Source: Jacaranda mimosifolia
Taxonomy: Eukaryota > Streptophyta > Magnoliopsida > Lamiales > Bignoniaceae
Length of the DNA stretch: 64,000 bases
Direction of reading: 5' to 3'
Assembly (NCBI GenBank): GCA_018894105.1
Contig: CM032126.1
Location: forward strand, 5,545,001 to 5,609,000
The translations under genes were made by a program, and so were the position numbers. A model generated the notes under the pieces. That model made no database searches. It was not told the DNA's origin and was given only the letters and a program-made list of their open reading frames with translations. The stretch's first letter is position 1; every line of letters begins with the position of its first letter. Shown one piece after another: positions 35,901 to 47,234 of the stretch.

Positions 35901-37044
35901 GTTCCATCACATGCAGCAAAATTCGACTAACTTTTTGACAAGATACAGAGTAGGCAGCAATTTGCAGCTAAAATTTTGATTATAACTATGTAATGCAATT
36001 GAAATCATAAATGGAGCAATATTCACGATCTTTTTGAAGTCATCAAATATTCTACTCAGGTGACTGAATTCAACCAAATAATTTCGAAATTCTTTTTCAA
36101 GAATAGAAAGATTGAGAAACTTACTGGCCAGCTATGTAGGGAGCACCCTTTCGAGAATTGGCAGGTATGTCTCCTTGTAATCCAGGAATAATTTCAGTCA
36201 TTGCTCGGACTACTTGTGAATCTTCACTATAACTCTCGTAGCACCGACCCCATCTTGGATCTCTACATACCTGTTAACGAAACAAAAATTCTGATATTTA
36301 ACTAGAGATTATACATTATAATCTTCTAAACATAGATTATATCGAATTTGGTTACCGCAATGCAAGGTGCAAAAGTATAAGGAATTCCTGTAGCTCTGAC
36401 TTCAAGAGCAGTTGCAGCTCCAATTCTCTTGACCAATTGAGGGTCTCTGTTCAATTCAAACATTTTACCAAACTGTTGCTAAAAATGTGCATGAAAAAAA
36501 CAAAGACAGCAAAACAACTTGCCTAGTAGCACCAAGACCAATGTTGTGGGGGAAAATTGTGGCCTTATAGACATTATTGTTTCCATGAACTGCATCAATC
36601 CCATATATCATCGGTATTCCAAGACGGGTAGATAATGAGCCCTTCTGGAAGTCATTCACCATATCAATCCATGTCTCAGGAGATGCTTGTGGAGCCGGAA
36701 CACTTCCCCCACCGCTCAGCACACTGCCTGCACCAAACTCAATCAAAATGTACAAATATTACTCACGGTGTTGCAAAAAAATATTAACTTGAAAGCACCG
36801 CAGAACTCAAATGGTAAGTACCTATGAAATATTTCTTCATGACTTCAGCTGATGCCACGGATCGTTCAATTTGTGTCATTTGACCGATCTTCTCCTCTAA
36901 GGTCATCCTATTCATTAGGTCCTTGATTCTCTGATTTATGGGCTGTTTTTGATCTTTATATATCATATACTCAGCATTTGCTATAGCTGTCCAGCAGCAC
37001 AAAACTAGAAGTACCCCAATCAAGAAAAGCATAGATTTCGCCAT
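32963..37044 (-). CDS. GH3 beta-glucosidase / exo-beta-glucanase, copy B (intact)
   Basis: Nine exons with consistent phases: 37044-36822, 36727-36523, 36446-36356, 36270-36125, 34659-34416, 34324-34220, 34118-33936, 33838-33637, 33450-32963. They sum to 1887 bases, or 628 residues plus stop, the usual size of plant GH3 enzymes of the barley ExoI type. An N-terminal signal peptide of about 24 residues ends at A-N-A, so a secreted, cell-wall enzyme is expected. The (beta/alpha)8 domain carries G-I-D-A-V-H-G and K-H-Y-V-G-D-G-G; the nucleophile Asp lies in [11 protein letters not shown] (exon 6). The acid/base Glu is in V-I-F-R-E-N-P-D (exon 9). These functions come from the barley enzyme. Known members release glucose from beta-linked glucans or glucosides; the substrate here is unknown. 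An alternative ATG lies 15 bases upstream (37059), but the inner one fits the signal peptide. Intron 2 has a GC donor. Confidence 0.93.
34893..35647. mobile_element. hAT-like non-autonomous element in GH3-B intron 4
   Basis: Termini TAGGTCTGTCAATGGGTA and TACCCATCCACATGCCTA are inverted repeats of about 18-20 bases. The orthologous place in copy A (about 22763) reads CCCTAACCGAGTAAACAATC and has no insert, while copy C has the same element at 41188-41938. The copy C flanks AATCAAAA and AATCAAGT look like a decayed 8-base duplication. The interior is AT-rich with a (TA)n tract. Confidence 0.65.
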
Positions 37045-37432
37045 TTTTCCCAGTAACATGGACTTCACACTGAAAAGTTCAAGAAATAACCCCCAAATCA
37101 TGTTTCTCTTACCCACGCACAGAGAAATATGCTGTTGGCAAATGGTACGACCATATATATATAAATACATTTATGTGTGTGGAACTGGCATAAATGAAGA
37201 ATATGGGATGTAAAAAAAGAACAACTCCCCAATTGTTTAATAGTGAAGGGGATTATAATCCTTTAAAATATGATCACAATTCAATGAAATAATCCAGTTT
37301 TGAGTACATCTCAGAATTCAGTTCATAACACATGAAAATTCTGCAATAGCTTAATGAGAGCTAAGAAAGTTGAACTGGCTGCTGAAAAATGGAAACAACT
37401 TACAGTTATTCAATTCACCGCTGAATCTGCTT

Positions 37433-37479
<47 letters not shown>

Positions 37480-38260
37480 CTGGGAAGTGGTTGTGATGCA
37501 TGAAATATTTTCTTGGGGAAGAAATGGAGTGGGATAGAGGTGGAATTTATAGAAAAGTTTGTTTTTGTTGGCATATTTAAAGTTGAAGAATTTCATGTCC
37601 TTTACGTTTTGATTTTGTAAAAGAAAATAGTAAATTATTTTGGTTGAGAAATAGTAGTAATAAATTAGAAATACGTACACGGTATTAATCTGTGTACATG
37701 TAAGGCACGTAACCAATGTACTTTGTATTAATTAATCTACAGAGGGGCTACAATTAAAGTTGAAAAACATGCTGGGCAAGTTCAGAAGTTTCTCTTTTTT
37801 ATTTTTCATATTTTGAAGCCAAAAGATGAATGACTGAAAATACCCAATAATTGCATATGAAAAGAAAAGACGAGGATTCATTTGGTTATTAGATTTTAAT
37901 GAGAAAAAAGAATAAATATGTCACATGGTTTGTGTGTATAAATCTGTTTTAATTATAATGATAATTAAATAATAAAAAATTTAATTTTACAAATAATATA
38001 TAATAAATAATAATATAATTTTAATAATAATCACGTTAAATAACATGCGACATTAATTTCTCATATTTGATATTTTTGAGAAAAATGTTATGCAAAAGTT
38101 GATTCGGAAAAAACTATAGCATTTTGCCGTATAAAAAAATAAGGAATAGAGAATTCCACATCACCAATTGTTCATCCATTATGAAATTTCCAATTTAGGT
38201 GTCATAGGGCCGTGTCTAATTTTGCCAAAATTTAAAAGAAGTTACCTGTATAATTGCAAC
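37045..38260 (-). promoter_or_regulatory. 5' region of GH3 copy B: TATA box, leader and possible leader intron
   Basis: Read on the minus strand, TATAAAT lies at 37551-37545 within CTATAAATTCCACC, which is conserved in the ghost copy (32608-32614) and twice upstream of copy C (45998-46004, 46206-46212). Downstream is a (CT)n leader (37434-37475) and then ATAACT/GTAAGTTG near 37405. This could be the donor of a 5' UTR intron ending just before the start codon; the start codon is about 500 bases from the TATA box, which favours such an intron. Confidence 0.55.
37434..37475. repeat. (GA)n microsatellite in the GH3-B leader
   Basis: About twenty GA units. Shorter runs sit at the same place in the ghost copy (32563-32574) and in the two leaders of copy C (45911-45927, 46116-46127). 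Confidence 0.95.
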
Positions 38261-39258
38261 ATATTTCTAATGGTCAAAGTGAAAGTAGGCCAGGTTATAG
38301 AATTAAATGCACTTTTTTTCCTTTCTTTTTTATATAACAATATTAAATTCAACAACATGTACAAATTTCTTTTTAGGTTATAAAACTTAATTAATTTTAT
38401 TTTTTTACACAATTTGTTCCTTATTGCTTACTTTTATTAACCATTTAAACATGCTCTTCATTTGTTGTTTCGATTTTACCTTTAATTTTAATTCATATCA
38501 AGTTCATATGTAAGGTAATAACAATGTAAAGGACAAAAATAATTAAAGAAAATACTGATGTATATTTTTATCATGATTACTTTTCGTTAGTAGCAGTTTA
38601 TATGTCAAAATAATAAAGAAAAATGAGAATGAGGACGAAGATACAGTAGAATATTCAAAAAGAAAATTGCTTTATGAAACCAAATAAGAAGGATAACATC
38701 TCAATTGTCAACGTCAAACAAAAGAAAGTTTGTGCATTGAATAATAATAATAATAATAATAATACTGATCATTTCTTTAAATTCTTTATTCAACATTTCT
38801 GTCGATGGATTTTTTTTTCACCCAATCCGTTTTAAATATTTTAAATGTTTACTTCATTAAATACATATGTACTATACCTTGGAATGACTTGGTTAGCATA
38901 AGTTGTTATCTTTATTCTTATAAATAAATTACTAATAGTAGGAAGACGGTGATTAAGAATACGACTTGAGTTTCATTTTTTTTTTTTTTTAAATTACTTG
39001 AAATTAAAAATCAATATACAAAAGTATTAAGAATTTTAAAAGTTAAAAAAAGAAAATTTCTTTATTTTATTATTATTATTTTTTTTATTATAATCACGTC
39101 ATTTTACATGTCACACACGTATTATTCACCGGTCTCGTAGATAGGATCGGTATAACTAACAGACTGACAAGCAAGAGTGTTGGCAATCCTTAAGAGCATT
39201 GCGCTCATAGGTCATAAAGCGCTAAGGCCTTATATTCTCAGAGCATACAACGATTATC
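38261..39258. other. Intergenic DNA between GH3 copies B and C
   Basis: No gene seen. There is a (TAA)n tract at 38741-38763 and poly-T runs near 38810, 38978 and 39080. The last 90 bases are shared with the spacer 3' of copy B. Confidence 0.6.
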
Positions 39259-42200
39259 TTAGTTTGCCTTTACGGGTTCTGTGGTGAGTCCATATCCAAA
39301 TGGGAATAGCGGATCATAATGCCGATCCCCAACATTCATAGGAAGTTGATCAACAGTCTTGAACCATGTACGAGGAAGCTTTCCAGTAAAACCATAATCA
39401 CCAAATAAAACATCAGCAACACCTTGTCCTTCGGTTCCAGGAAGCCAAGCAGCTACAAGTGCATCAATCTGTGAAATATATGGTTGAATCACGACTGGAC
39501 GGCCTGTGATGAGAATCACAACGCATTTCACTGAGGAACAGACATTTGTCATACTACTAGGTCCTGGATCTGGAAGAGTCAAGTTTAGGTTGTCCCCAGA
39601 TATTTCTGCATATGGTGGTTCTCCTACCACAACAATGGCATATGAGAAGTTGTTGGACTTTACATATTTAGAATCTGGATTCTCTCTGAATATGACTTCT
39701 GTTGTTGGGTCTACTGAATTTCTTATGGCAGTCAGGATTGTAGTTCCTGATAATTGAAAAGAAGAAATCAAATATAGAGTCAGTTGCATGGTGACTTTTT
39801 GCATATTATGATTGCTGATCCGAAGATATTAAGTTAGTCCTTGAATAGAGGTGGTAGAAAGAATATTGAAAAAACAAATATTTAATGGATGAAAATGAAG
39901 AGGCAATTAAAGTAGAAGAATAATAGATTTACCAGCTGTGATATTACCGCTCTGTCCCTGCCATTGAATCGTCCAACCACCGCACTGATTACCAATATTG
40001 TCGGCATGGGTTCCTGCAACGAGAATCTTTGATGCCTTCTTAGGTAGTGGTATCAATGGTTTGTCCGGAGATTCACCATTCTTGAGCAGCACAAGTGATT
40101 TTCTTACTGCTTCTCTTGCCAATTCTCTGTTTTCCTGTCAAATTTTCAGACATGCATACTGAGCAGATGAACATAGTCTATTCTTGAAAGATCTTTCAAA
40201 AACCTCAATCAAAGTGAATTTTCCTACTAACCTGACTTCCCAAGTACTTTGTCATGCTATAATCAGCCAATGGGTGTTCAAATAGACCCATCGTGAATTT
40301 AACTCTTAAAATCCTCTTCACAGCATCATCGATTCGGCTCCTTGAAATGAAGTTATTTTTCACCAAGAAGGTGAGACCATCAATGAACTCTGTGTAGTTG
40401 TATGGAACCATAGTCTGCATTATATGGTAACTTATTTAATTACTTCTTCCCAAGTTGACTTGTATAAAATCTTTCAAGCAGTGAAGCAAAGAAACGTCAA
40501 AGCTATTACACTAACCATGTCAATTCCAGCATTAACTCCAGCAAGGATTGAATATGTATAGTTCGGGTGAGGTGGAGAAGTAATTCTGTCAATTCCCTGC
40601 CAATCTGATACGACAAAGCCCTGAAGTATTTTACAAGTATTAGTCAGCTTTGTTTATTTTGTGGGCACGAAAATTTAGAGTTGAAGACTTGAAATCCTTA
40701 GGAAAAATTACTCTGAAGCGCATTATTTTTTGAGAAAGCCAGTGATGAGATCACGATTAGCATGCATTTTTATTCCATTCCAGCTTGAGTATGAGATCAT
40801 GACTGTTGAAACACCCTTGATGATCGAATCGTAGTAGGCTGGCATATGGATGCTAAGTAATCCATGCCTGGTTGCCACTGTGTTATTCTCATTTATCCCT
40901 TCGGTCGTTCCTCCATCACCAACATAGTGTTTGGCGCATGTTATAACCTTTTGTCTGAACAAAGAAAAACCCATACAAATAGACAAACTTAATAACAAAG
41001 TTCCAAAGAGAAAAGAGAGAGAAAGGGGGATGTTATATGTCTATGGCATTAAATTTTGACGAAATCAAAATGCAATTGTATATGCTGCAGCCACAAATAT
41101 AAGTCATTGTCAACACATCGCCAAAAATTTGGTATTACATAAGCGACATTAAATATTCTGCAAATGAAGTCGATCCCTTAATCAAAATAGGCATGTCAAT
41201 GGGTAGGGTAATACTCTATTCAAGCTCAAAAAGTCATGCTCATACTTATACCCGTATTTATTAAAGATAATATAATGGATATGGGTAGAATTTATATCCA
41301 AAATTACCTATGTATCCACATCCAAGAATTACTCATTATCTTATAATTAGATTTAACTTATCAACATAAAAATTATCTATACCGACATTAAATCTATAAT
41401 AATGATAAACTTTATATATATATGTATATATATATATATATAATTTTAATTAAAACTTTCTATAAATAAAACATTTATATATAATTTTAGTTATGATAAA
41501 AATAAAAACTAATTAAACTAAATTAAATTTAATATAGAAAATACTTTTTTGTAGTTCATTTAGGTACCAGAATTTGACTAGTTAGATAATTGGTACAGAA
41601 TTATAAATTGATGGTAGCAGATGAATCTATAATATTAAATTACACATAAGTTTAGGTATCAATAAACTTTTTATATATAATTTTAATTATATTAAAAAAT
41701 AAAAATTTATGAAATTAAATTAAATATAAATATATATATATATATATTTGTATCATATGCCAAATAATAGTTTTAGTGTATATTAATAGAATTAGTTTAT
41801 ACATTAAAAGCATAAGTTCAATAGATTAGACTCAATAAATCTAAAATTAAATAGACTATGATAAAATTAATATATTTTTATTTAAATATTTCAGAATACG
41901 AACCTAGATAGGCTCATATCCTACCCCCCACGAGCCTAAATCAAGTCAAAAATCTGATTCCTTTTACAACAATGTTGAACCCACGTCCCGTTTTGTTTTT
42001 TGTTTTTGGCTTACCTGTTTTTATTTTATTTTATTATTATTATTATTACTTTTTTATTCACACTTTTACTGCAATTATTGGCCATGTTAGTAGTTGTTAA
42101 CATTTTGCAAAATGCCAAAGTAGTTGCTTCTGGTTGGTCTCGTGGCGAAAGCATTTATCCTCCATATGGAAGTTTCTATTTGGATTTTCATTCTTGCATA

Positions 42201-43352
42201 TTAAACCAAACTTATGTTCCATCACATGCAGCAAAATTCGACTAACTTTTTGAGAAGATACAGAGTAGGCAGCAATTTGCAACTGAGCAGCTAAAATTTT
42301 GATTTTGTACTATGTAATGCAATTGAAATCATAAATGAAGCAATATTCACGATCTTTTTGAAGTCATCAAATATTCTACTCAGGTGACTGAATTCAACCA
42401 AATAATTTTGAAATTCTTTTTCAGGAATAGAAAGAATGAAGAAACTTACCGACCAGCCATGTAGGGAATACCCTTTCGAGAATTGGCCGATATGTCTCCT
42501 TGTAATCCAAAAATAATCTCAGTCATTGCTCGGACTATCTATGGATCTTCACTGTAACTCTCGTAGCACCGACCCCATCTTGGATCTCTACATACCTATT
42601 AATGGAACAAAATTTGACATTTAACTAGAGATTATACATTATAATCTTCTAAACAAAGATTATATCAATTTGGTTACCGCAATGCAAGGTGCAAAAGTAT
42701 AAGGAATTCCTGTAGCTCTAACTTCAAGAGCAGTTGCAGCTCCTATTTTCTTGACCAATTGAGGGTCTCTGTTCATGTCAAACATTTTACCAAACTGTTG
42801 CTAAAAATGAGCATAAAAAAAGCAACGACAGCAAAAAAACTTGCCTAGTAGCACCAAGACCAATGTTGTGGGGGAATATTGTGGCCTTATAGACGTTATT
42901 GTTTCCATGAACTGCATCGATCCCATATATCATCGGTATTCCAAGACAGGTAGATAATGAGCCCTTCTGGAAGTCATTCACCATATCAATCCATGTCTCG
43001 GGAGATGCCTGTGGAGCTGGAACACTGCCTGGACCACTTAACACATTGCCTGCACCAAATTACAAATATCAAATATGGTGTTAGGAAAGATTAGTTAACT
43101 TGAGAGCATAGAACTCTATTGATAAGTACCTATGAAATACTTCTTCATGACTTCAGCTGAAGCCATGGATCGATCAATTTGAGTCATTTGACCAATCTTC
43201 TCCTCTATGGTCATTCTGTTCATTAGGTCCTTGATTCTCCGATTCATTGGCTGTTTTGGATCTTTGTATATCATATACTCTGCATTTGCTATTGTTGTCC
43301 AGCTGCAGAAAACTAGAAGTATCCCAATCAAGAATGTAGGAGCTTTCGCCAT
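39259..43352 (-). pseudogene. GH3 beta-glucosidase, copy C (two lesions)
   Basis: Exons are 43352-43130, 43049-42845, 42768-42678, 42595-42450, 40954-40712, 40620-40516, 40414-40232, 40134-39933 and 39746-39259. Every exon has the same length as in copy B except exon 5, which is one base shorter. Lesion 1 is an in-frame TAG at 42539-42541 in exon 4, where copy B has CAA. Lesion 2 is a single-base loss in an A run of exon 5 (six T on the plus strand at 40726-40731 against seven in copy B at 34430-34436). Signal peptide, D-W-Q-G-I-D and E-N-P-D are intact and all splice sites are good. This is therefore a young pseudogene, or an allele hit by assembly errors at a homopolymer and one codon. The product would stop before the catalytic nucleophile. 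Confidence 0.88.
41188..41938. mobile_element. hAT-like non-autonomous element in GH3-C intron 4
   Basis: It begins TAGGCATGTCAATGGGTAGG and ends near CCTACCCCCCACGAGCCTA. It occupies the same position as the element in copy B and shares its interior, so it was present before B and C separated. A short (TA)n expansion distinguishes it. Confidence 0.65.
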
Positions 43353-43777
43353 TTTTCTCCGCAACATGGACTACTTCACGCTAGAAAACTACAAGAAATA
43401 ACCATTAATTGTGATTCACACCAATCCAAGCCATAACTAAAAATCAACATGCATTTATAGATTTGGATTAGTTTGACCCCTATACAGCTCCCCTTCTATA
43501 ATTTGGCATTCGGATCGGTCGAACAACAATTTTGAAGGAAATTTATAATATGAAATCAACCATATAAATTTATGTTCATAAATTCATATTTTAAACCGAA
43601 TGACAATGATTTCTTTCAAAATTGACGATGTATTTATGTCCAAAAATTTTCATGATTAAGTAGACAGTTGTATTAATGAATGAATTTATTGATTTGAAAA
43701 ATAGATAGACATAGAATTTTATGTGATAATTAATAAAGGAAAGTTTAATTTGCTATGCTAACTTGGACTTGTTCGTG

Positions 43778-44020
43778 TAAAAGCCGAGTGGCCATATCAT
43801 TAGTGAATGTTTGAGGATAAATTGATCCTAACTATTTTTTAATTTAAATATTGGAGAATTTTTATTGGACAAATTCAAACACTCCCTAACCGTCATTTTG
43901 CGAAAGAGTTAGGAGGAAGGAGGTGGAATCACCGGATCAATGTTGTTGCAAACACATAGTTAGTTCCCAAATAAATTAATTTGGTATACATTAATATATT
44001 TCAGCACCACTTTATAAAAG
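43778..44020. repeat. 243-bp direct repeat, left copy
   Basis: GTAAAAGCCGAGTGGCC to CTTTATAAAAG is repeated at 45251-45491 in the same orientation with about ten to fifteen differences. The pair encloses 1.2 kb of AT-rich DNA with GC-rich islands. It is longer than a target duplication and lacks LTR ends, so a segmental duplication is more likely. Confidence 0.8.
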
Positions 44021-44356
44021 GGAAAATGTATTTTTAGCTCCCTCGAAAAAATGATTTTGGTGGTTTATCCCCCTGTGAAAAAAGAAGAAGTTGAAATACC
44101 GTTTTATATTTTTAAAAATGAGCGAAAAAATCCCCTGAGACTAGCACACGCCATTCTATAGGAATGGTTTTGATTTTTGATATATGAAATGACTATTATG
44201 CCTTTATTACATCAACTGCTAGATCTTCTTGTTTAAATAAACGATCCAAATTAAATAACACTTAATATTTATAAAAAAATATATAATTTTTTTATACATA
44301 TATATACAACATATTATATATTATAATATATTTTTTAAGTAATATATATTATAAAT

Positions 44357-44394
<38 letters not shown>

Positions 44395-44399
<5 letters not shown>

Positions 44400-44620
44400 G
44401 TTGCCATGGCACCCATGCCGGCCAGATCCGTAGTCCCCGGCAGTCGTCGTGTTTTTAAAATAAAATAAAAAAAAAAAAAAACTTGGCTTCCCATGGTAGC
44501 AGGTTGCTGAGGAAGGGGAGGGGGTGGGGCATCGTGTTAAAAAAAAAAAAAACTAAAAACTTGGCTTCAGGCTGCCATGGCAGCCTGTTGTCTGGGTTTA
44601 GGGGTGGGGGGGGGGGTTAT
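44395..44620. repeat. GC-rich CCATGGCAGCC modules with a 20-bp palindrome
   Basis: Two ACTTGGCTTC modules about 80 bases apart, each followed by a CCATGG core, a poly-A run and a G-rich tract ((G)12 near 44606). CAGGCTGCCATGGCAGCCTG at 44568-44587 is a perfect palindrome. Related blocks lie at 22197-22370 in copy A intron 4. Both are framed by TATATA-rich DNA. Confidence 0.6.
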
Positions 44621-44699
44621 GTATATATTATGTTATATATATGTATGAATATATATATGTTATAAATAATTGTATATGTAATTTTTTATATGCATATGT

Positions 44700-45070
44700 G
44701 ATTTTATATATATGCATGTATATAATTTTTTATAAATATTATATAGTAATTTGATTTATATAAATATGTTATATATTTTATAAATATGAAATTATTTAGT
44801 TTTGATAATTATATATATAATTTTATAAATATTAAACAGTATTTGATTTATATAAGTATGTTATATATTTCATTGATATGAAATTATTTAGTTTTGATAA
44901 TTATATATATAATTTTATAAATATTAAATAGTATTTGACTTATATAAGTATGTTATATATTTCATAAATATGAAATTATTTAGTTTTGATAGTTATATAT
45001 ATAATTTTATAAATATTAAATAGTATTTGATTTATATAAGTATGTTATATATTTCATAAATATAAAATTA
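44700..45070. repeat. 92-bp AT-rich tandem array, about 4 units
   Basis: TATGAAATTATTTAGTTTTG recurs with g at 44788, 44880, 44972 and a variant at 45064, an exact 92-base period. The units contain only a handful of G or C bases. Confidence 0.8.
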
Positions 45071-45250
45071 TTTAATTTTAGATTAAACAAAAGAAAAAAT
45101 ATATATTATATATATATGTATATAGATATGTCATAAATAATTATATATATGTATTTATATAATTTTTTATATGTATATAATTATATATATATGTATGTAA
45201 ATATAATTTTATAAATAATAAATAGTATTTAATATACATAAATATGTTAT

Positions 45251-45491
45251 GTAAAAGCCAAGTGGCCCTGTCATTAGTGAATGTTTGAGGATAAATTGAT
45301 CCTAACTATTTTTTAATTTAAATATTAGAAGATTTTTATTAGACAAATTCAAACACTCCCTAACCGTCATTTTGCAAAAGAGTTAGGAGGAAGGAGGTGG
45401 AATCACCGGATCAATGTGATCGCAAACATAGTTAATTCCCAAATAATTTAATTTGATATACATTAATATATTTCAGCACTACTTTATAAAA
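45251..45491. repeat. 243-bp direct repeat, right copy
   Basis: It is the partner of 43778-44020, in the same orientation. The sequence directly left of it is AT-rich and unlike the sequence left of its partner. Confidence 0.8.
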
Positions 45492-45829
45492 ATAGTTAGG
45501 TATTAATATGTTAACTATCCTGGTACTCGATGGTAAAATAGAATATCTAGTTTTTTTAGTGACACGCAAAGAAATATTTTATTGCCAAATTGTATGGCCT
45601 ATACAAAATAAATTTACGTCCATAGCGTATTTTTTTCGTTACTAACTCACAAAAAAAAAAAAAAAAAAAGTATTTTATTGCCAAATGATACGACCAATAA
45701 AATAAATTTATGTGCTTGACATCTTTTTTCTTTCTTTATTTCTTTTTTTTTTTCCTCCACTGAGGAAAATATATTAAACATTTGTGTGCTTGATTAGACC
45801 GGCATAAATGCAGAATCAATGCGGTAGCT

Positions 45830-46215
45830 TATTCAGAAAGTTGAACTGGATAACAACTTACAGTTATTCAAATCCACCAGCACCTCTGGCAGCTGAATCT
45901 GCTTATTTTGAGAGAGAGAGAGAGAGGGATTTTCAGGGAAGTGATTGTGATGAACGGTAGATTTTTTTGGGAAGAAATGGGGTGGGATAGAGGTGGAATT
46001 TATAGAAAAAAATTGATGGAGTTTATTTCAAATGACAAACATAAAACTCAAACATATAAATAACAATTAAAAATGTGAAGACTAATATTCAATTCACCGC
46101 TGAATCTGCTTGTTGAGAGAGAGAGAGTTTTTCTGGGAAGTGGTTGTGATGCATGAAAGATTTTCTATTTTTCTTGGGGAAGAAATGGGGTGGGATAGAG
46201 GTGGAATTTATAGAA
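45830..46215 (-). promoter_or_regulatory. Duplicated core promoter/leader of GH3 copy C
   Basis: Two units carry the same series (minus strand): CTATAAATTCCACC TATA box, CCCCATTTCTTCCC, (CT)n, CAGATTCAGC. The first has TATA at 45998-46004 and the second at 46206-46212. The second unit is closer to the copy B promoter; the first has extra sequence (CACCAGCACCTCTGGCAGC). Copy C therefore had two tandem start regions. Confidence 0.65.
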
Positions 46216-47234
46216 AAGTTTGTTTTTGTTGGCATCTTTAAATTCGAAGAATTTCATGTCCTTTACGGTTTGATTTTTAAAAGAAAATAATAAATTATTT
46301 TGGTTGGGAAATAGGAGTAATAAATTAGAAATACGTACACGGTATTAATCTGTGGTACATGTGAGGCACGTAACCAATGTATTTTGTATTAATCTTCGGA
46401 GGGGCTACAATTAAAGTTGAAAAACATCCTGGGCCAGGGCAAGTTAAGAAGTTTTTCTGTTTTCTTTTTCTTTTTCCCTTTTCATATTTTGAAGCCATAA
46501 TATGAATGACTAAAAATACCCAATAATTGGGTATCTATACTATTATAAAAAGAAAGATTATTTTGTGTCTAAAGTGAAAGTTCTTTGTGGGTTTTTCACA
46601 TAATTTATCCCTTCAATTATTCCAACAACTAAAATTGGTAATGCAGTTTGAAGGATAAAATGGAGAATTCAGTACAAAAGGGTGATTTGGATACCAAATT
46701 TACTAATATTCCAAATTTCTCCTTTAAGTTGTCATTTAGAAGTGATGGTTTAATAAGGTCATAACTGTACTTTTCACAAAATCCACAAACCCACAAATTC
46801 GTATTGTCAAAATTCTATCTTCCATTATTTTTTTTATGATATCAAAACATTTAACACAATTTTAACTTTACTCATAATTTAAATTATTTCATGTATCAAA
46901 TTTAAATGATTCAATAAGTAGTTTTATATGCGCAAAAATTGCGTGCGGCAACTTTTAGTGAAAAGAAAAAAACGAGGATTCATTTGGTTCTTAGATTTTA
47001 ATGAGGAAAAAGAATAAATATGTCACGTCGTTTGTGTGTGCATAAATCTGTTTTAATTATAATGGTAATTAAATAATACAAGATTTAATTTTTACAAATA
47101 ATATAATAAATAATAATATAATTTTAATAATAACCACATTAAATAACATAAATTTTCATATTTAATATTTTTGAGGAAAAAGTTATGCAAAGGTTGATTT
47201 GGAAAAAGCTATAGCATTTTTCCGTATAAAAATA
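46216..47234. other. Far-upstream region of GH3 copy C, paralogous to 37552-38140
   Basis: It matches the region upstream of copy B nearly base for base (for example AAATACGTACACGGTATTAATC) except for a 425-base Helitron-like insertion at 46534-46958. It ends at the large Helitron at 47235 and resumes at 58143. Confidence 0.75.
46534..46958 (+). mobile_element. Short Helitron-like insertion, 425 bp, empty site in copy B
   Basis: It starts TCTATACTATTATAAAAAG and ends with a CGCAA-AAA-TTGCG hairpin, a short spacer and CTTTTAG. The host sequence around it reads GTA and TGAAAAG, and the paralogous site upstream of copy B (37857/37858) reads ATTGCATATGAAAAG without an insert. That is an insertion between A and T without target duplication, as Helitrons make. 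The terminal CTRR is degenerate. Confidence 0.7.

Larger units (their letters stand above)
43353..45830. other. Expanded upstream region of GH3 copy C
   Basis: 43480-43560 carries the shared GH3 upstream block (AATTTGGCATTCGGATC). Beyond it the region is swollen by a direct repeat, GC-rich modules and AT-rich arrays described separately. No gene is seen. The TATA boxes of copy C lie past this region, about 2.6-2.9 kb from its start codon. Confidence 0.5.

Noticed and set aside
42000..42245. Plus-strand 81-codon frame in GH3-C intron 4
   Set aside because: It runs antisense to an intron and starts in a poly-T/ATT tract; the copy B intron does not keep it.
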